Shown here: in pieces, positions 1 to 8,272 of the stretch
Layout of the letters: each line of letters opens with the position of its first letter
Numbering within the stretch: the first letter of the stretch is position 1
Assembly (NCBI GenBank): GCA_017792425.1
Contig: CP051233.1
Span: forward strand, 2,197,642-2,261,641
Direction: 5' to 3'
Origin: Thalassovita sp.
GTDB lineage: Bacteria > Pseudomonadota > Alphaproteobacteria > Rhodobacterales > Rhodobacteraceae
Length of the DNA stretch: 64,000 nt
Position numbers and translations under genes: made by a program
The notes under the pieces: model-generated
Database searches by the model: none
Told to the model about the DNA's origin: nothing
The model's input: only the letters and a program-made list of their open reading frames with translations

Positions 1-1289
1 GGTTCGCGCCGACCGGGACAGGCGTCGCGGGGGCAGATGCGGCAGCTGACGCCAACCTCTTCAAGGGTGTCGGGCAGACGTTCGCCCGGGTCCGTCGGCA
101 GGATCAGCATGTAGGCCTCGAACAGGGTCGGACCCTCGAAGCGGACAGCGCCGGCGGGCTGGGCGATGGAATAGGTGCGGAACACGCCGCCGCCCCTGCC
201 CGCCTGTTTCACCACGCGCGCGACCGGGGTCATCGGATGCGACAACGCCCGGAACAGCGGCCAGAGGGGGCAGGCCGCCCCGAACCGGGGCAGCAAGAAC
301 CCGTCCAGCGCCTTGCGGAAGGTCATGGTGCCGGACGCGTCGCAACTGACCAGCCCGACGGGGCGGCCTGTGACTGATTCCGGCAACTCCGCCAGACGGC
401 GCATGACGGTGGGCAGATCCGTGCTGAAATGCTGGGCCAGCGCCGAGATGTTCAGTCCATATTCGCCGATCGCCCCGACCGTTTGCGGCAGCGGCATGGT
501 GCGGGCGTCCTTTACATAGCGTTGCAGATAGGTCCGCGCCATCGCGCGCGACGCCGCCGATTGCAGCACCTCCTGCCCCTCGATCAGCGCATCCACGTCA
601 ACGGTCGCCTGTTCCTCCAGATGCGGCATGTGATAGCCGCTTTCGCCCAGGAACGCGTCCAGTTCATCCTGGGGAGAGCTGATTTCGGTATCGTCTGACT
701 CTTCCGCGCTGTCCAGATAGCCGACCAGCGCCGTCGCGCTGTGGGCCAGGCGGGCGGCGTCCTCGTTGATGTTGCGGTGGAACCGGTCACGCCACTCTGG
801 TTCAAGTTCGCGGGTTTCAGCAAGGATAGAGGCGGTGGAGCGGATTGCGGTGATGGTGGACAGCATTTCATGCAGCGCGGCGGCAAGATGGGGGTCGTGG
901 GTCAACCTGTCGGACAGGGTTTCAACGGTGCGTTCCAGTTCCAGAACGCGCCGATGACGGCGTTCCAGCAATTGCGCCCAGCCGGAAAAGCGCCCGGCGA
1001 AGTCCTCCAGCCCGTCGGCCTCGGCCCCTGCGGCGGGGTCTGCGGCACGGGCTTCGCGCAGGGTGGCGATCAGCGCGGCCTCTGCGCCTTCGGTCAGCGC
1101 AGAGGGCTCTACCCCCAGCGCGCGCGCAATCGCCAACAGCAGCTTGCCCCCGATTCTGCGGCGGTTGTGTTCGATCAGATTGAGGTATGACCCGGAAATC
1201 CCGACCTCTCGGGCCAGGTCTGTCTGGCGCATGCCAAGCATCATGCGTCTTTCGCGGATCCGGGTTCCCGTCAAATGACGTTGCGGCAC
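1..1289 (-). CDS. XRE-family regulator with short-chain-fatty-acyl (ScfR/RamB-like, DUF2083) domain, C-terminus cut by window edge
   Basis: A GTG start at 1289 (preceded by AGGAAA) gives 429 codons open to the edge. Residues about 5-62 form a Cro/CI-type HTH (RQTDLAREVGISGSYLNLIE). The long remainder is helical and ends in a Cys-rich stretch (CRICPRDAC) typical of the ScfR/RamB/MccR group, which controls acetate, propionate and related acyl-CoA metabolism. The gene diverges from an ABC importer across a 218-bp spacer with palindromes, so it probably regulates the importer and itself; this is inferred. There is no in-frame ATG near the HTH, so GTG is preferred. The last residues lie outside the window. 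Confidence 0.85.
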   Translation of the reverse strand, partial: MPQRHLTGTRIRERRMMLGMRQTDLAREVGISGSYLNLIEHNRRRIGGKLLLAIARALGVEPSALTEGAEAALIATLREARAADPAAGAEADGLEDFAGRFSGWAQLLERRHRRVLELERTVETLSDRLTHDPHLAAALHEMLSTITAIRSTASILAETRELEPEWRDRFHRNINEDAARLAHSATALVGYLDSAEESDDTEISSPQDELDAFLGESGYHMPHLEEQATVDVDALIEGQEVLQSAASRAMARTYLQRYVKDARTMPLPQTVGAIGEYGLNISALAQHFSTDLPTVMRRLAELPESVTGRPVGLVSCDASGTMTFRKALDGFLLPRFGAACPLWPLFRALSHPMTPVARVVKQAGRGGGVFRTYSIAQPAGAVRFEGPTLFEAYMLILPTDPGERLPDTLEEVGVSCRICPRDACPGRRE

Positions 1290-1438
1290 TTTTTTTCCTA
1301 TCTGAATCAAGCACCTTCTGCGGTGCGGAATAATTTGTTTACACAGTATGCTAGTGCATTGTGATATTTTTTACAAAAAAATTGTTTCATTCAAGGACGT
1401 TGTTGCGAAGTTTTCTTATCCGGGCCGATAATGGATTT

Positions 1439-1452
1439 GCACAAACTTGTGC
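1439..1452. promoter_or_regulatory. Candidate ScfR-type operator palindrome
   Basis: The 14-mer GCACAAACTTGTGC is a perfect inverted repeat (GCACAA-N2-TTGTGC) and, with its left flank, contains TTTGCACAAA, which resembles TTTGC/GCAAA-type sites of RamB-like regulators. It lies 56 bp before the binding-protein start. A second palindrome, ATGC-TAGT-GCAT, is at 1348-1359, nearer the regulator start. Function is inferred from position only. Confidence 0.5.
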
Positions 1453-1507
1453 CCGCGGGTGTGGCAAGAGGAGGCCACCCCCGCATTTCACGAAACGGGA
1501 GGATTAC

Positions 1508-2860
1508 ATGTCCAAAAGCAATCTGACTCGTCGTGGCGTTCTGAAAACCGGTGCCGTTGCAGGTGCTGGTGTCGCGCTACCGACGATCTTTACCGCGTCG
1601 TCGGCCTCGGCCTTCACCAACGAGCCGAAGGGCTCGACCGTGAAGTTCGGTTTCAACGTGCCGCAGACCGGTCCCTACGCTGACGAAGGCCTGGACGAAC
1701 TGCGTGCCCAGGAACTGGCTGTCGAGCACATCAACGGTATGGGCGACGGCGGCGGGCTGAACACCTTCACCTCCAAGGCACTGGGCGGCGACGGCATCCT
1801 GGGCAAGAAGGTGGAATTCGTCACCGGCGACACCCAGACCAAATCGGACGCGGCCCGTGCATCGGCCAAGTCGATGATCGAAAAAGACGGCGTTGTCATG
1901 ATCAACGGCGGTTCGTCCTCGGGCGTGGCCGTTGCTGTTCAGGGCCTCTGCCAAGAAGCCGGCATCATCTTCATGGCCGGTCTGACCCACTCGAACGACA
2001 CCACCGGCAAGGACCGCAAGGCCAACGGTTTCCGTCACTTCTTCAACGCTTACATGTCGGGTGCCGCGCTGGCGCCGGTGCTGGCGAAGGAATACGGCAA
2101 GGACCGCCGCGCCTATCACCTGACCGCGGACTACACCTGGGGCTGGACCCAGCAGGAATCGATCGCTGCTGCCACCGAGGCCATGGGCTGGGAAACCGTC
2201 AACAACGTGCTGACCCCGCTGGCGGCCACGGACTTCTCGTCCTACATCGCGCCGGTTCTGAACTCTGGCGCAGACGTGCTGGTTCTGAACCACTACGGCG
2301 GGAACATGGTGAACTCGCTGACAAACGCCATCCAGTTCGGTCTGCGTGACAAGCAGGTGAACGGCAAGGACTTCCAGATCGTCGTTCCGCTGTATTCGGA
2401 ACTGATGGCCGCCGGTGCAGGCGAGAACATCAAGGGCGTGTACGGGTCCATGAACTGGAACTGGCAGCTGCAGGACGCAGGCACCCAGGCCTTCGTGAAG
2501 TCCTTCGGCGAAAAGTACGGCCGTCCGCCGTCGAACTCGGCCCAGACCTGCTATGCACAGACCATCCTGTACGCAGACGCAGTGGCACGCGCCGGTTCGT
2601 TCAACCCCTGCGCCGTCGCCGAAGCCCTGGAAGGCTTCGAGTTCGACGGTCTGGGCAACGGCCCGACCCTGTACCGCGCCGACGACCACCAGTGCTTCAA
2701 GGACGTGCTGATCATGAAAGGCCGCGAGAACCCGACCAACCAGTACGACACGCTGGAAGTCGTGGAAATCACCCCGCGCGCCCAGGTCGAATACGCACCG
2801 AACCACCCGATGTTCGGCGGCGACGAGGCCTCGCTGGGGGCTTGCAACGCAGGCGCCTGA
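1508..2860 (+). CDS. Periplasmic substrate-binding protein of a branched-chain amino acid/urea-amide type ABC transporter (Tat-exported)
   Basis: 450 residues, start ATG 1508 after GGGAGGATTAC. The N-terminus has a twin-arginine motif (LTRRGVLKTG, Arg 8-9) and an ASA cleavage site near residue 35. The mature part is a type I periplasmic-binding fold (Peripla_BP_6/5), with the family opening KFGFNVPQTGPYADEG. It is the first gene of a complete five-gene importer. The ligand cannot be read from the sequence. The neighbouring acyl-CoA-type regulator and ligase/thiolase genes suggest a short organic acid or amide rather than a branched-chain amino acid (inference). Confidence 0.9.
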   Translation: MSKSNLTRRGVLKTGAVAGAGVALPTIFTASSASAFTNEPKGSTVKFGFNVPQTGPYADEGLDELRAQELAVEHINGMGDGGGLNTFTSKALGGDGILGKKVEFVTGDTQTKSDAARASAKSMIEKDGVVMINGGSSSGVAVAVQGLCQEAGIIFMAGLTHSNDTTGKDRKANGFRHFFNAYMSGAALAPVLAKEYGKDRRAYHLTADYTWGWTQQESIAAATEAMGWETVNNVLTPLAATDFSSYIAPVLNSGADVLVLNHYGGNMVNSLTNAIQFGLRDKQVNGKDFQIVVPLYSELMAAGAGENIKGVYGSMNWNWQLQDAGTQAFVKSFGEKYGRPPSNSAQTCYAQTILYADAVARAGSFNPCAVAEALEGFEFDGLGNGPTLYRADDHQCFKDVLIMKGRENPTNQYDTLEVVEITPRAQVEYAPNHPMFGGDEASLGACNAGA

Positions 2861-2878
2861 GACTGAACCCGCAAAACC

Positions 2879-2905
2879 GGCCGTGTGCGCATCGCGCGCA
2901 CGGCC
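2879..2905 (+). terminator. Attenuator-type hairpin between binding protein and permease genes
   Basis: GGCCGTGTGCGC and GCGCGCACGGCC form a 12-bp stem with one G-T pair and a 3-nt loop, followed by CTTTC. Such hairpins after binding-protein genes commonly lower downstream expression relative to the abundant binding protein. Partial read-through is expected because the permease genes continue in the same direction. Confidence 0.7.
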
Positions 2906-2981
2906 CTTTCGGACACTGCACGCCCGTGCGGTCTGTCCGCGTGGCTGACCACCAACCGACATAAAACCCAAGGTGGGGACA

Positions 2982-4004
2982 ATGGACGCAATCTTCCTGC
3001 AAATCCTGAACGGGCTCGACAAGGGCTCGGCCTATGCGCTGATCGCGCTGGGTCTTACGCTTATCTTCGGCACGCTTGGCGTCGTGAACTTCGCCCACGG
3101 GGCGATCTTCATGATCGGCGCATTCGTTGCCGTCACGCTTCAACGTCTGCTCGGCCTGAGCTTCGTTACCCTGGACGAAACCCAGAAGGACTTCCTGGGG
3201 CGGCCGTTGAAGGTGGAAACCCCTTATGTCGAAAGCTGGTTCGGCAAAGACATCGGGACGGCGCTGATCGACTGGTCGGTGCCGCTGGCCGTGCTGCTGG
3301 CAATCCCGGTGATGCTGTTCATCGGCTATGCGATGGAACGCGGGCTGATCAAGCATTTCTACAAGCGCGCCCATGCCGACCAGATCCTGGTGACCTTTGG
3401 CCTGGCGATCGTGCTGCAGGAAATCGTCAAGTACTTCTTCGGCGCCAACCCGATTCAGACCCCCCCGCCCGCTGCCCTGAACGGCGTGGCGAATGTCGGA
3501 GCCCTGCTGGGCATGGACATCGTCTATCCGGTGTGGCGCATCGTCTACTTCTGCTTCTCGGCGCTGATCATCGGCGGGATCTTCGCATTCCTGCAGTTCA
3601 CCACGTTCGGCATGGTCGTCCGCGCCGGTATGGCTGACCGGGAAACCGTGGGGCTGCTGGGCATCAATATCGACCGCCGCTTTACCATCATGTTCGGCGT
3701 CGCCGCCGCTGTGGCCGGTCTGGCCGGGGTGATGTACGGCCCGATCAACCCGCCCAACTATCACATGGGCATGGACTTCCTGGTGCTGAGCTTCGTCGTG
3801 GTGGTTGTTGGCGGCATGGGGTCGCTTCCGGGCGCCGTGCTGGCTGGTTTCATGCTGGGTATCCTGGAAAGCTTCGCCTCGACCACCTGGGCAACGACGA
3901 CCATCCCCGGCATCAACCAAATCATCATCTACCTTGTTGCAATCATCGTCCTGCTGACCCGTCCTCGCGGGCTGATGGGCCGCAAAGGCGTCATGGAGGA
4001 CTAA
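2982..4004 (+). CDS. LivH-family inner-membrane permease of the ABC importer
   Basis: 340 residues. ATG 2982 is preferred over the in-frame GTG at 2973 because AAGGTGGGG sits just upstream as ribosome site. The protein is polytopic, with the LivH signature near the N-terminus (GLTLIFGTLGVVNFAHG) and about 8 membrane segments. It forms the transmembrane channel with the next gene product. Spacing to the next gene is 4 bp, so translation is coupled. Confidence 0.92.
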   Translation: MDAIFLQILNGLDKGSAYALIALGLTLIFGTLGVVNFAHGAIFMIGAFVAVTLQRLLGLSFVTLDETQKDFLGRPLKVETPYVESWFGKDIGTALIDWSVPLAVLLAIPVMLFIGYAMERGLIKHFYKRAHADQILVTFGLAIVLQEIVKYFFGANPIQTPPPAALNGVANVGALLGMDIVYPVWRIVYFCFSALIIGGIFAFLQFTTFGMVVRAGMADRETVGLLGINIDRRFTIMFGVAAAVAGLAGVMYGPINPPNYHMGMDFLVLSFVVVVVGGMGSLPGAVLAGFMLGILESFASTTWATTTIPGINQIIIYLVAIIVLLTRPRGLMGRKGVMED

Positions 4005-4008
4005 TCCG

Positions 4009-5208
4009 ATGTTCGGACTGGATAAAAAAGACACCACCCTGCTGATCGCCGTGGCGCTGCTGACCATGTTTGCGCCGTTCATCCTGAACCCCTTCCCCAC
4101 TGGCAGCGGGCTGGCGCAGTTCAATGCCGGCTACCCGGACCTGATGCAGCGTTTCGTGATCTTCGGGATCTTCGCCATCGGCTTTAACATCCTGTTCGGC
4201 CTGACCGGATACCTGTCCTTTGGTCACGCGGCCTTTCTGGGGGTCGGTTCCTATGCCGCGGTTTGGATCTTCAAGCTGTTCACCTACAACATCGTTCCGG
4301 CGATCATCCTCAGCGTTGTCGTTGCAGCCCTGTTTTCGCTGCTGATCGGTTTTGTCAGCCTGCGGCGTTCGGGCATCTACTTCTCGATCCTGACGCTGGC
4401 CTTTGCGCAGATGTCCTTTGCGCTGGCCTATTCGGTGCTGTCGAACCCCAAGTTCAACCTGACCAACGGCGAAACCGGCCTGCAGGTCTATGCGGACGAC
4501 CTGCAGATGTTCCACCGCGACGGCCTGCCCGACCTGCCGCACCTGTTCGGCCTGTCGATGCGGTCCACCCACACGATGGAGGTTGGCGCCTGGTCGTTCG
4601 ACTTCAACACCGGCTACTATGTGTGCGCGGTGATCATGCTGGTCATGTTCTACCTGGCAATCCGCCTGTTCCGCTCGCCCTTCGGGATGATGCTGCGCGC
4701 GGTCAAGTCGAACCAGCAGCGCATGCGCTATACCGGTCTGAACCCGCGTCCCTACACCCTGGCGGCCTTCGTGATCTCTGGCATGTATGCCGGTCTGGCC
4801 GGTGGGCTGCTGGCTGCGATGGACCCGCTGGCAGGCGCAGAACGCATGCAGTGGACCGCCTCGGGCGAAGTCGTTCTGATGACCATCCTGGGCGGCGCCG
4901 GCACGCTGATCGGCCCGGTCCTGGGGGCGGGTTTCATCAAGTATTTCGAGAACATCTTCTCGAAGATCAACGACAACATCCTGCATGGCTGGTTCAGCTT
5001 CCTGCCCGATGGGCTTGAGGATTTCGTCGTCACCATCCTGCATCCCTTCATCGGTAAGGGCTGGCACCTGACGCTGGGCCTGCTGTTCATGCTGGTCGTG
5101 ATCTTCCTGCCCGGTGGACTGGTCGAGGGCGGTCAACGCCTGGGACGCTTGCTGCGTCGCAAGAAGGCCGACGAAAAGTCCCCGGCCAAAACCGAACCTG
5201 CGGAATAA
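4009..5208 (+). CDS. LivM-family inner-membrane permease of the ABC importer
   Basis: 399 residues and polytopic. It carries the LivM landmarks FGLTGYLSFGHAAFLGVGSY near residues 65-85 and GAGTLIGPVLGA near residues 298-309. The C-terminus is a basic cytoplasmic tail (LLRRKKADEKSPAKTEPAE). It pairs with the LivH-type permease. It lies between that gene (4 bp) and the first ATPase gene (12 bp). Confidence 0.92.
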   Translation: MFGLDKKDTTLLIAVALLTMFAPFILNPFPTGSGLAQFNAGYPDLMQRFVIFGIFAIGFNILFGLTGYLSFGHAAFLGVGSYAAVWIFKLFTYNIVPAIILSVVVAALFSLLIGFVSLRRSGIYFSILTLAFAQMSFALAYSVLSNPKFNLTNGETGLQVYADDLQMFHRDGLPDLPHLFGLSMRSTHTMEVGAWSFDFNTGYYVCAVIMLVMFYLAIRLFRSPFGMMLRAVKSNQQRMRYTGLNPRPYTLAAFVISGMYAGLAGGLLAAMDPLAGAERMQWTASGEVVLMTILGGAGTLIGPVLGAGFIKYFENIFSKINDNILHGWFSFLPDGLEDFVVTILHPFIGKGWHLTLGLLFMLVVIFLPGGLVEGGQRLGRLLRRKKADEKSPAKTEPAE

Positions 5209-5220
5209 GGAGCGCAAACA

Positions 5221-5976
5221 ATGGGTATCCTTGAAGTCAAAGGCGTCAACAAACGCTTCGGCGGTCTGCAGGCCCTGGGCAACGTGAACCTGAGCGTGAA
5301 GGAAAACACCGTCCACGCGATCATCGGGCCGAACGGTGCGGGCAAGTCCACCCTGCTGAACTGCCTTGTGGGCAAGCTGATCCCGGACACCGGGTCCGTC
5401 ATGTTCGACGGTCAGTCGGTGCTGGGACGCCAGCCGCACGAAATCAACCAGATGGGCATCAGCCGCGTGTTCCAGACGCCGGAAATCTTTGGTGATCTGA
5501 CCGTCATGGAAAACATGATGATCCCGATCTTTGCCCACCGCGACGGTGCGTTCCGCATGCATGCCCTAAAAAACATGCTGGCCGACAAGAATGTCGTGGA
5601 AGCGGCCGAGAAGATGCTGGTGGACATGAACATGGCCGACAAGCGCAACATGCATACCGCATCCATGTCGCGTGGTGACAAGCGGCGGCTGGAAATCGGC
5701 ATGTGCCTGGCGCAGGAACCGCGGCTGCTGCTGCTGGACGAACCGACCGCGGGCATGGCGCGCGCCGACACCAACAACACCATCGACCTGCTGAAGCAGA
5801 TCAAGGAAGAGCGCAACATCACCATCGCCATCATCGAACACGACATGCACGTCGTGTTCAGCCTGGCCAACCGGATCACCGTTCTGGCGCAGGGCACCCC
5901 CCTGGTCGAGGACGATCCGCAAAACATCAAGGGCAACCCCAAGGTGCGCGAAGCGTACCTGGGCGAGACCGCGTAA
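5221..5976 (+). CDS. LivG-family ABC ATPase
   Basis: 251 residues. Walker A GPNGAGKST is at about 36-44, and Walker B is LLLLDEP. The signature motif reads MSRGDKRRLEIG instead of the usual LSxGQ type, a variation seen in urea/amide-type LivG proteins. The AGGAG upstream (aataaggagcgcaaac) supports ATG 5221. It energises uptake together with the following LivF-type ATPase. Confidence 0.92.
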   Translation: MGILEVKGVNKRFGGLQALGNVNLSVKENTVHAIIGPNGAGKSTLLNCLVGKLIPDTGSVMFDGQSVLGRQPHEINQMGISRVFQTPEIFGDLTVMENMMIPIFAHRDGAFRMHALKNMLADKNVVEAAEKMLVDMNMADKRNMHTASMSRGDKRRLEIGMCLAQEPRLLLLDEPTAGMARADTNNTIDLLKQIKEERNITIAIIEHDMHVVFSLANRITVLAQGTPLVEDDPQNIKGNPKVREAYLGETA

Positions 5977-5988
5977 GGAGAGGCAGCC

Positions 5989-6744
5989 ATGAACGTCAAA
6001 CCGGATTTCTCCAAGGGGCATAACCTTGCCGAAACCGCACCGGCCTTCCTGTCGGTCTGGGACATCCACGCCTACTATGGCGAAAGCTACATCGTGCAGG
6101 GCGTCAGCTTTAACGTGCACGAGGGCGAAATCCTGGCGCTGCTGGGCCGCAACGGGGCGGGCAAGACATCCACCCTGCGGGCCATCGCGCGGCTGGACAA
6201 CCCGGCGATCCACAAGGGCGAAGTCTGGCTGGACCACCAGCCGCTGCACCTGAAGAACAGCTACCAGGCGGCGCAGAACGGCATCGGGCTGGTTCCCGAA
6301 GACCGCCGCATCATCCCCGGCCTGACGGTCGAGGAAAACCTGAAGCTGGCGCAGATCGCCCCGCCGATCGGATGGTCCATCGAACGCCTGTACGAATTGT
6401 TCCCCCGCCTGGGCGAACGCCGCAACCAGGAAGGCGTCACGCTGTCGGGTGGTGAGCAGCAGATGCTGGCCATCGCGCGGGCGCTGGCGCGGGACATCAA
6501 GGTTCTGCTGCTGGACGAACCCTATGAAGGCTTGGCGCCGGTGATCGTGGACGAGATCGAGCGCACCCTGCGCAAGATCAAGGAACAGGGCATCACAACG
6601 GTGATCGTGGAACAGAACGCCGTGCGCGCGCTGGAACTGTCCGACCGTTCGGTCATCCTGGACACCGGCAGCGTGGTCTTTGACGGCTCGGCCTCTGAAG
6701 TGCTGGGCAACAAGGAACTGCGTGAAGAGTATCTGGCCATCTGA
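5989..6744 (+). CDS. LivF-family ABC ATPase
   Basis: 251 residues. Walker A GRNGAGKTS is at about 53-61, the signature is LSGGEQQML, and Walker B is VLLLDEP. There is a roughly 20-residue N-terminal extension before the first beta strand compared with short LivF proteins. A strong AAGGAGAGGCAGCC ribosome site precedes ATG 5989. It is the last gene of the importer operon and is followed about 110 bp later by an intrinsic terminator. Confidence 0.92.
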   Translation: MNVKPDFSKGHNLAETAPAFLSVWDIHAYYGESYIVQGVSFNVHEGEILALLGRNGAGKTSTLRAIARLDNPAIHKGEVWLDHQPLHLKNSYQAAQNGIGLVPEDRRIIPGLTVEENLKLAQIAPPIGWSIERLYELFPRLGERRNQEGVTLSGGEQQMLAIARALARDIKVLLLDEPYEGLAPVIVDEIERTLRKIKEQGITTVIVEQNAVRALELSDRSVILDTGSVVFDGSASEVLGNKELREEYLAI

Positions 6745-6857
6745 GCCGGACAGACCCGCCCCCTTCTGTTGCTGCTTGCCGGGGGCGGGTCACCAAATTG
6801 CACGGGCAAACCGATTAACCCCGGACCCGGGGCAAATGCCACCGGGTTATCCTCCTG

Positions 6858-6884
6858 CCCCGTCCCTATGGGACGGGGTTTTTT
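6858..6884 (+). terminator. Rho-independent terminator of the ABC importer operon
   Basis: A perfect 9-bp stem CCCCGTCCC / GGGACGGGG with a TAT loop is followed by six T residues. It is placed immediately before the convergent HhH gene. Confidence 0.93.
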
Positions 6885-6889
6885 GTTTC

Positions 6890-7369
6890 TTATTTCTTCT
6901 TGGCTTTTTTCTTCTTCGCGGATTTTTTAGCCGGTTTTTTCCCGGCCTTCTTGGCTGTCTTTTTTTCCGGCTTGTCCGCTTTCTTCTTTTTCCTGGTCTT
7001 TTCGGCTTTGTCGCCGGACGTCTTAGCTTTGGCTTTCTTGGGCTTGTCTTTCTTGCCCTTGCCCGCCTCTTTCTTTTTGCCTTCCTTCTTTTTCCCCGAC
7101 TTTTTCCCGGACGTCTTCACCGCTTCTGCCGGGCGCTCCTCTGGCGCAGCCTCTGCCGGGGTCGTCTGGGTCGGGATTTCCTCGGGCAGGACGGCGACCA
7201 CCTCCTTGGCGGCGTGGATCAGGGCGGCGGCGCGGGCCGGGCCGATGCCGCTGATCTTGGTCAGGGCCGCCGGGTCCGCGATGGCCAGATCGGCGGCGTT
7301 GTGAATGCCCATGTCGGCAAGCTGAGTGGCAATCGCGGGGCCGATCCCCTTGATGCTGGTCGTGTCCAT
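6890..7369 (-). CDS. Helix-hairpin-helix protein with histone-H1-like lysine-rich tail
   Basis: 159 residues. ATG 7369 is chosen because CAGGAAAACCG lies just upstream; an in-frame ATG 18 codons earlier lacks a site. Two HhH hairpins (IKGIGPAIA at 6-14, ISGIGPARA at 39-47) form a DNA-binding domain related to the DUF4332/RuvA C-terminal type. Residues 87-159 are almost only Lys, Ala, Gly, Pro and Thr, with KKAGKKPAKKSAKKKK at the end, as in histone H1 or bacterial H1-like proteins. The likely role is nonspecific DNA binding or nucleoid organisation. It stands alone between a terminator and the 3-hydroxybutyrate dehydrogenase gene. Confidence 0.8.
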   Translation of the reverse strand: MDTTSIKGIGPAIATQLADMGIHNAADLAIADPAALTKISGIGPARAAALIHAAKEVVAVLPEEIPTQTTPAEAAPEERPAEAVKTSGKKSGKKKEGKKKEAGKGKKDKPKKAKAKTSGDKAEKTRKKKKADKPEKKTAKKAGKKPAKKSAKKKKAKKK

Positions 7370-7468
7370 ATCGGTTTTCCTGCTCTGGGGGCGCTGGTTG
7401 GCGCAGTTGGAATGCACATACAATGTATATACATTTCAGACCGCAGAAAGAAAAGCCAGCGCCCTGAT

Positions 7469-8272
7469 TTATTGCGCGGTCCAGCCGCCATCCACGGGGA
7501 TCGCGGTGCCGGTCACGTTATGGGCCACTGGCGCGCACAGCCACAGCGCCAGCGCACCGATTTCAGACGGGTCCGACATTCGGCCCGAAGGCTGTTTTTC
7601 CGTCACCAGATCCGCAATCCCGGCCTCGCGGTCACCGCCGAACTGCGCCACGCGCGCGTCGATCTGCGGACCGAGGATAGCGGTTTCAGTCCAGCCGGGA
7701 CAGATGCAGTTGACGGTGACGCCACCCTGAGCCCGTTTCCCCTGCGCGGCGTATTCCAGCGCGGCCACGCGGCTGAGCCCCACCAGCCCGAACTTGGCGG
7801 CAACATAGGGGGCCTTTTCCTTGCTGGCCACCAGCCCGTGCACGCTGGCGATGTTCACCACCCGGCCATATCCGCGTTCGGCCATCCGGGGCAGCGCCGC
7901 CTGCATGGTATAGAAGGCCGCCGACAGGTTGATCTGCAGGATCGCCTCCCATTTCTCTGCCGGCATGTCCTTCAGCGGGGCGGTATGCTGGATACCCGCG
8001 TTGTTGACCAGGATATCTGCCCCGCCCCAGGCCTGCACCGCATCCATCATGGCGGTGATCTGGTCGGGGTAGCGCAGATCGCCCGCGAAATATTCGGCCT
8101 GCGGCGACCCCTTGGCGCGCAGGTGTTCGCATACCTCGTGGATTTGCGCATCCCCGGCGATGCCATGCACGGCAATCCGCGCCCCTGCGCTGGCCAGCGA
8201 TTCCGCGATGGCCAATCCGATGCCCTGCACCGATCCGGTGACAAGGGCGGTTTTTCCGGTCAGGTCTGTCAT
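7469..8272 (-). CDS. Short-chain dehydrogenase, probable 3-hydroxybutyrate dehydrogenase
   Basis: 267 residues with Rossmann motif TGSVQGIG at 12-19, NNAG near 95 and a catalytic Ser-Tyr-Lys set (ASVHG, YVAAK). The segments NIASVHGLVAS, YVAAKFGLVG and CPGWTETAILGPQI match the D-3-hydroxybutyrate dehydrogenase group (3-hydroxybutyrate plus NAD to acetoacetate). The start overlaps the stop of the upstream ligase gene by 4 bp (ATGA). The adjacent ligase and thiolase fit a pathway that activates and cleaves a short acyl chain. Another SDR specificity remains possible. Confidence 0.8.
   Translation of the reverse strand: MTDLTGKTALVTGSVQGIGLAIAESLASAGARIAVHGIAGDAQIHEVCEHLRAKGSPQAEYFAGDLRYPDQITAMMDAVQAWGGADILVNNAGIQHTAPLKDMPAEKWEAILQINLSAAFYTMQAALPRMAERGYGRVVNIASVHGLVASKEKAPYVAAKFGLVGLSRVAALEYAAQGKRAQGGVTVNCICPGWTETAILGPQIDARVAQFGGDREAGIADLVTEKQPSGRMSDPSEIGALALWLCAPVAHNVTGTAIPVDGGWTAQ

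Noticed and set aside
1361..1507. 49-residue extension of the ABC binding protein upstream of ATG 1508
   Set aside because: It would run through the palindromic promoter region and bury the Tat signal; GGGAGGATTAC fits ATG 1508.
2769..5562. Large minus-strand open frames opposite the ABC permease genes
   Set aside because: His/Gln/Asp-rich translations typical of the antisense of hydrophobic high-GC genes; no ribosome sites.
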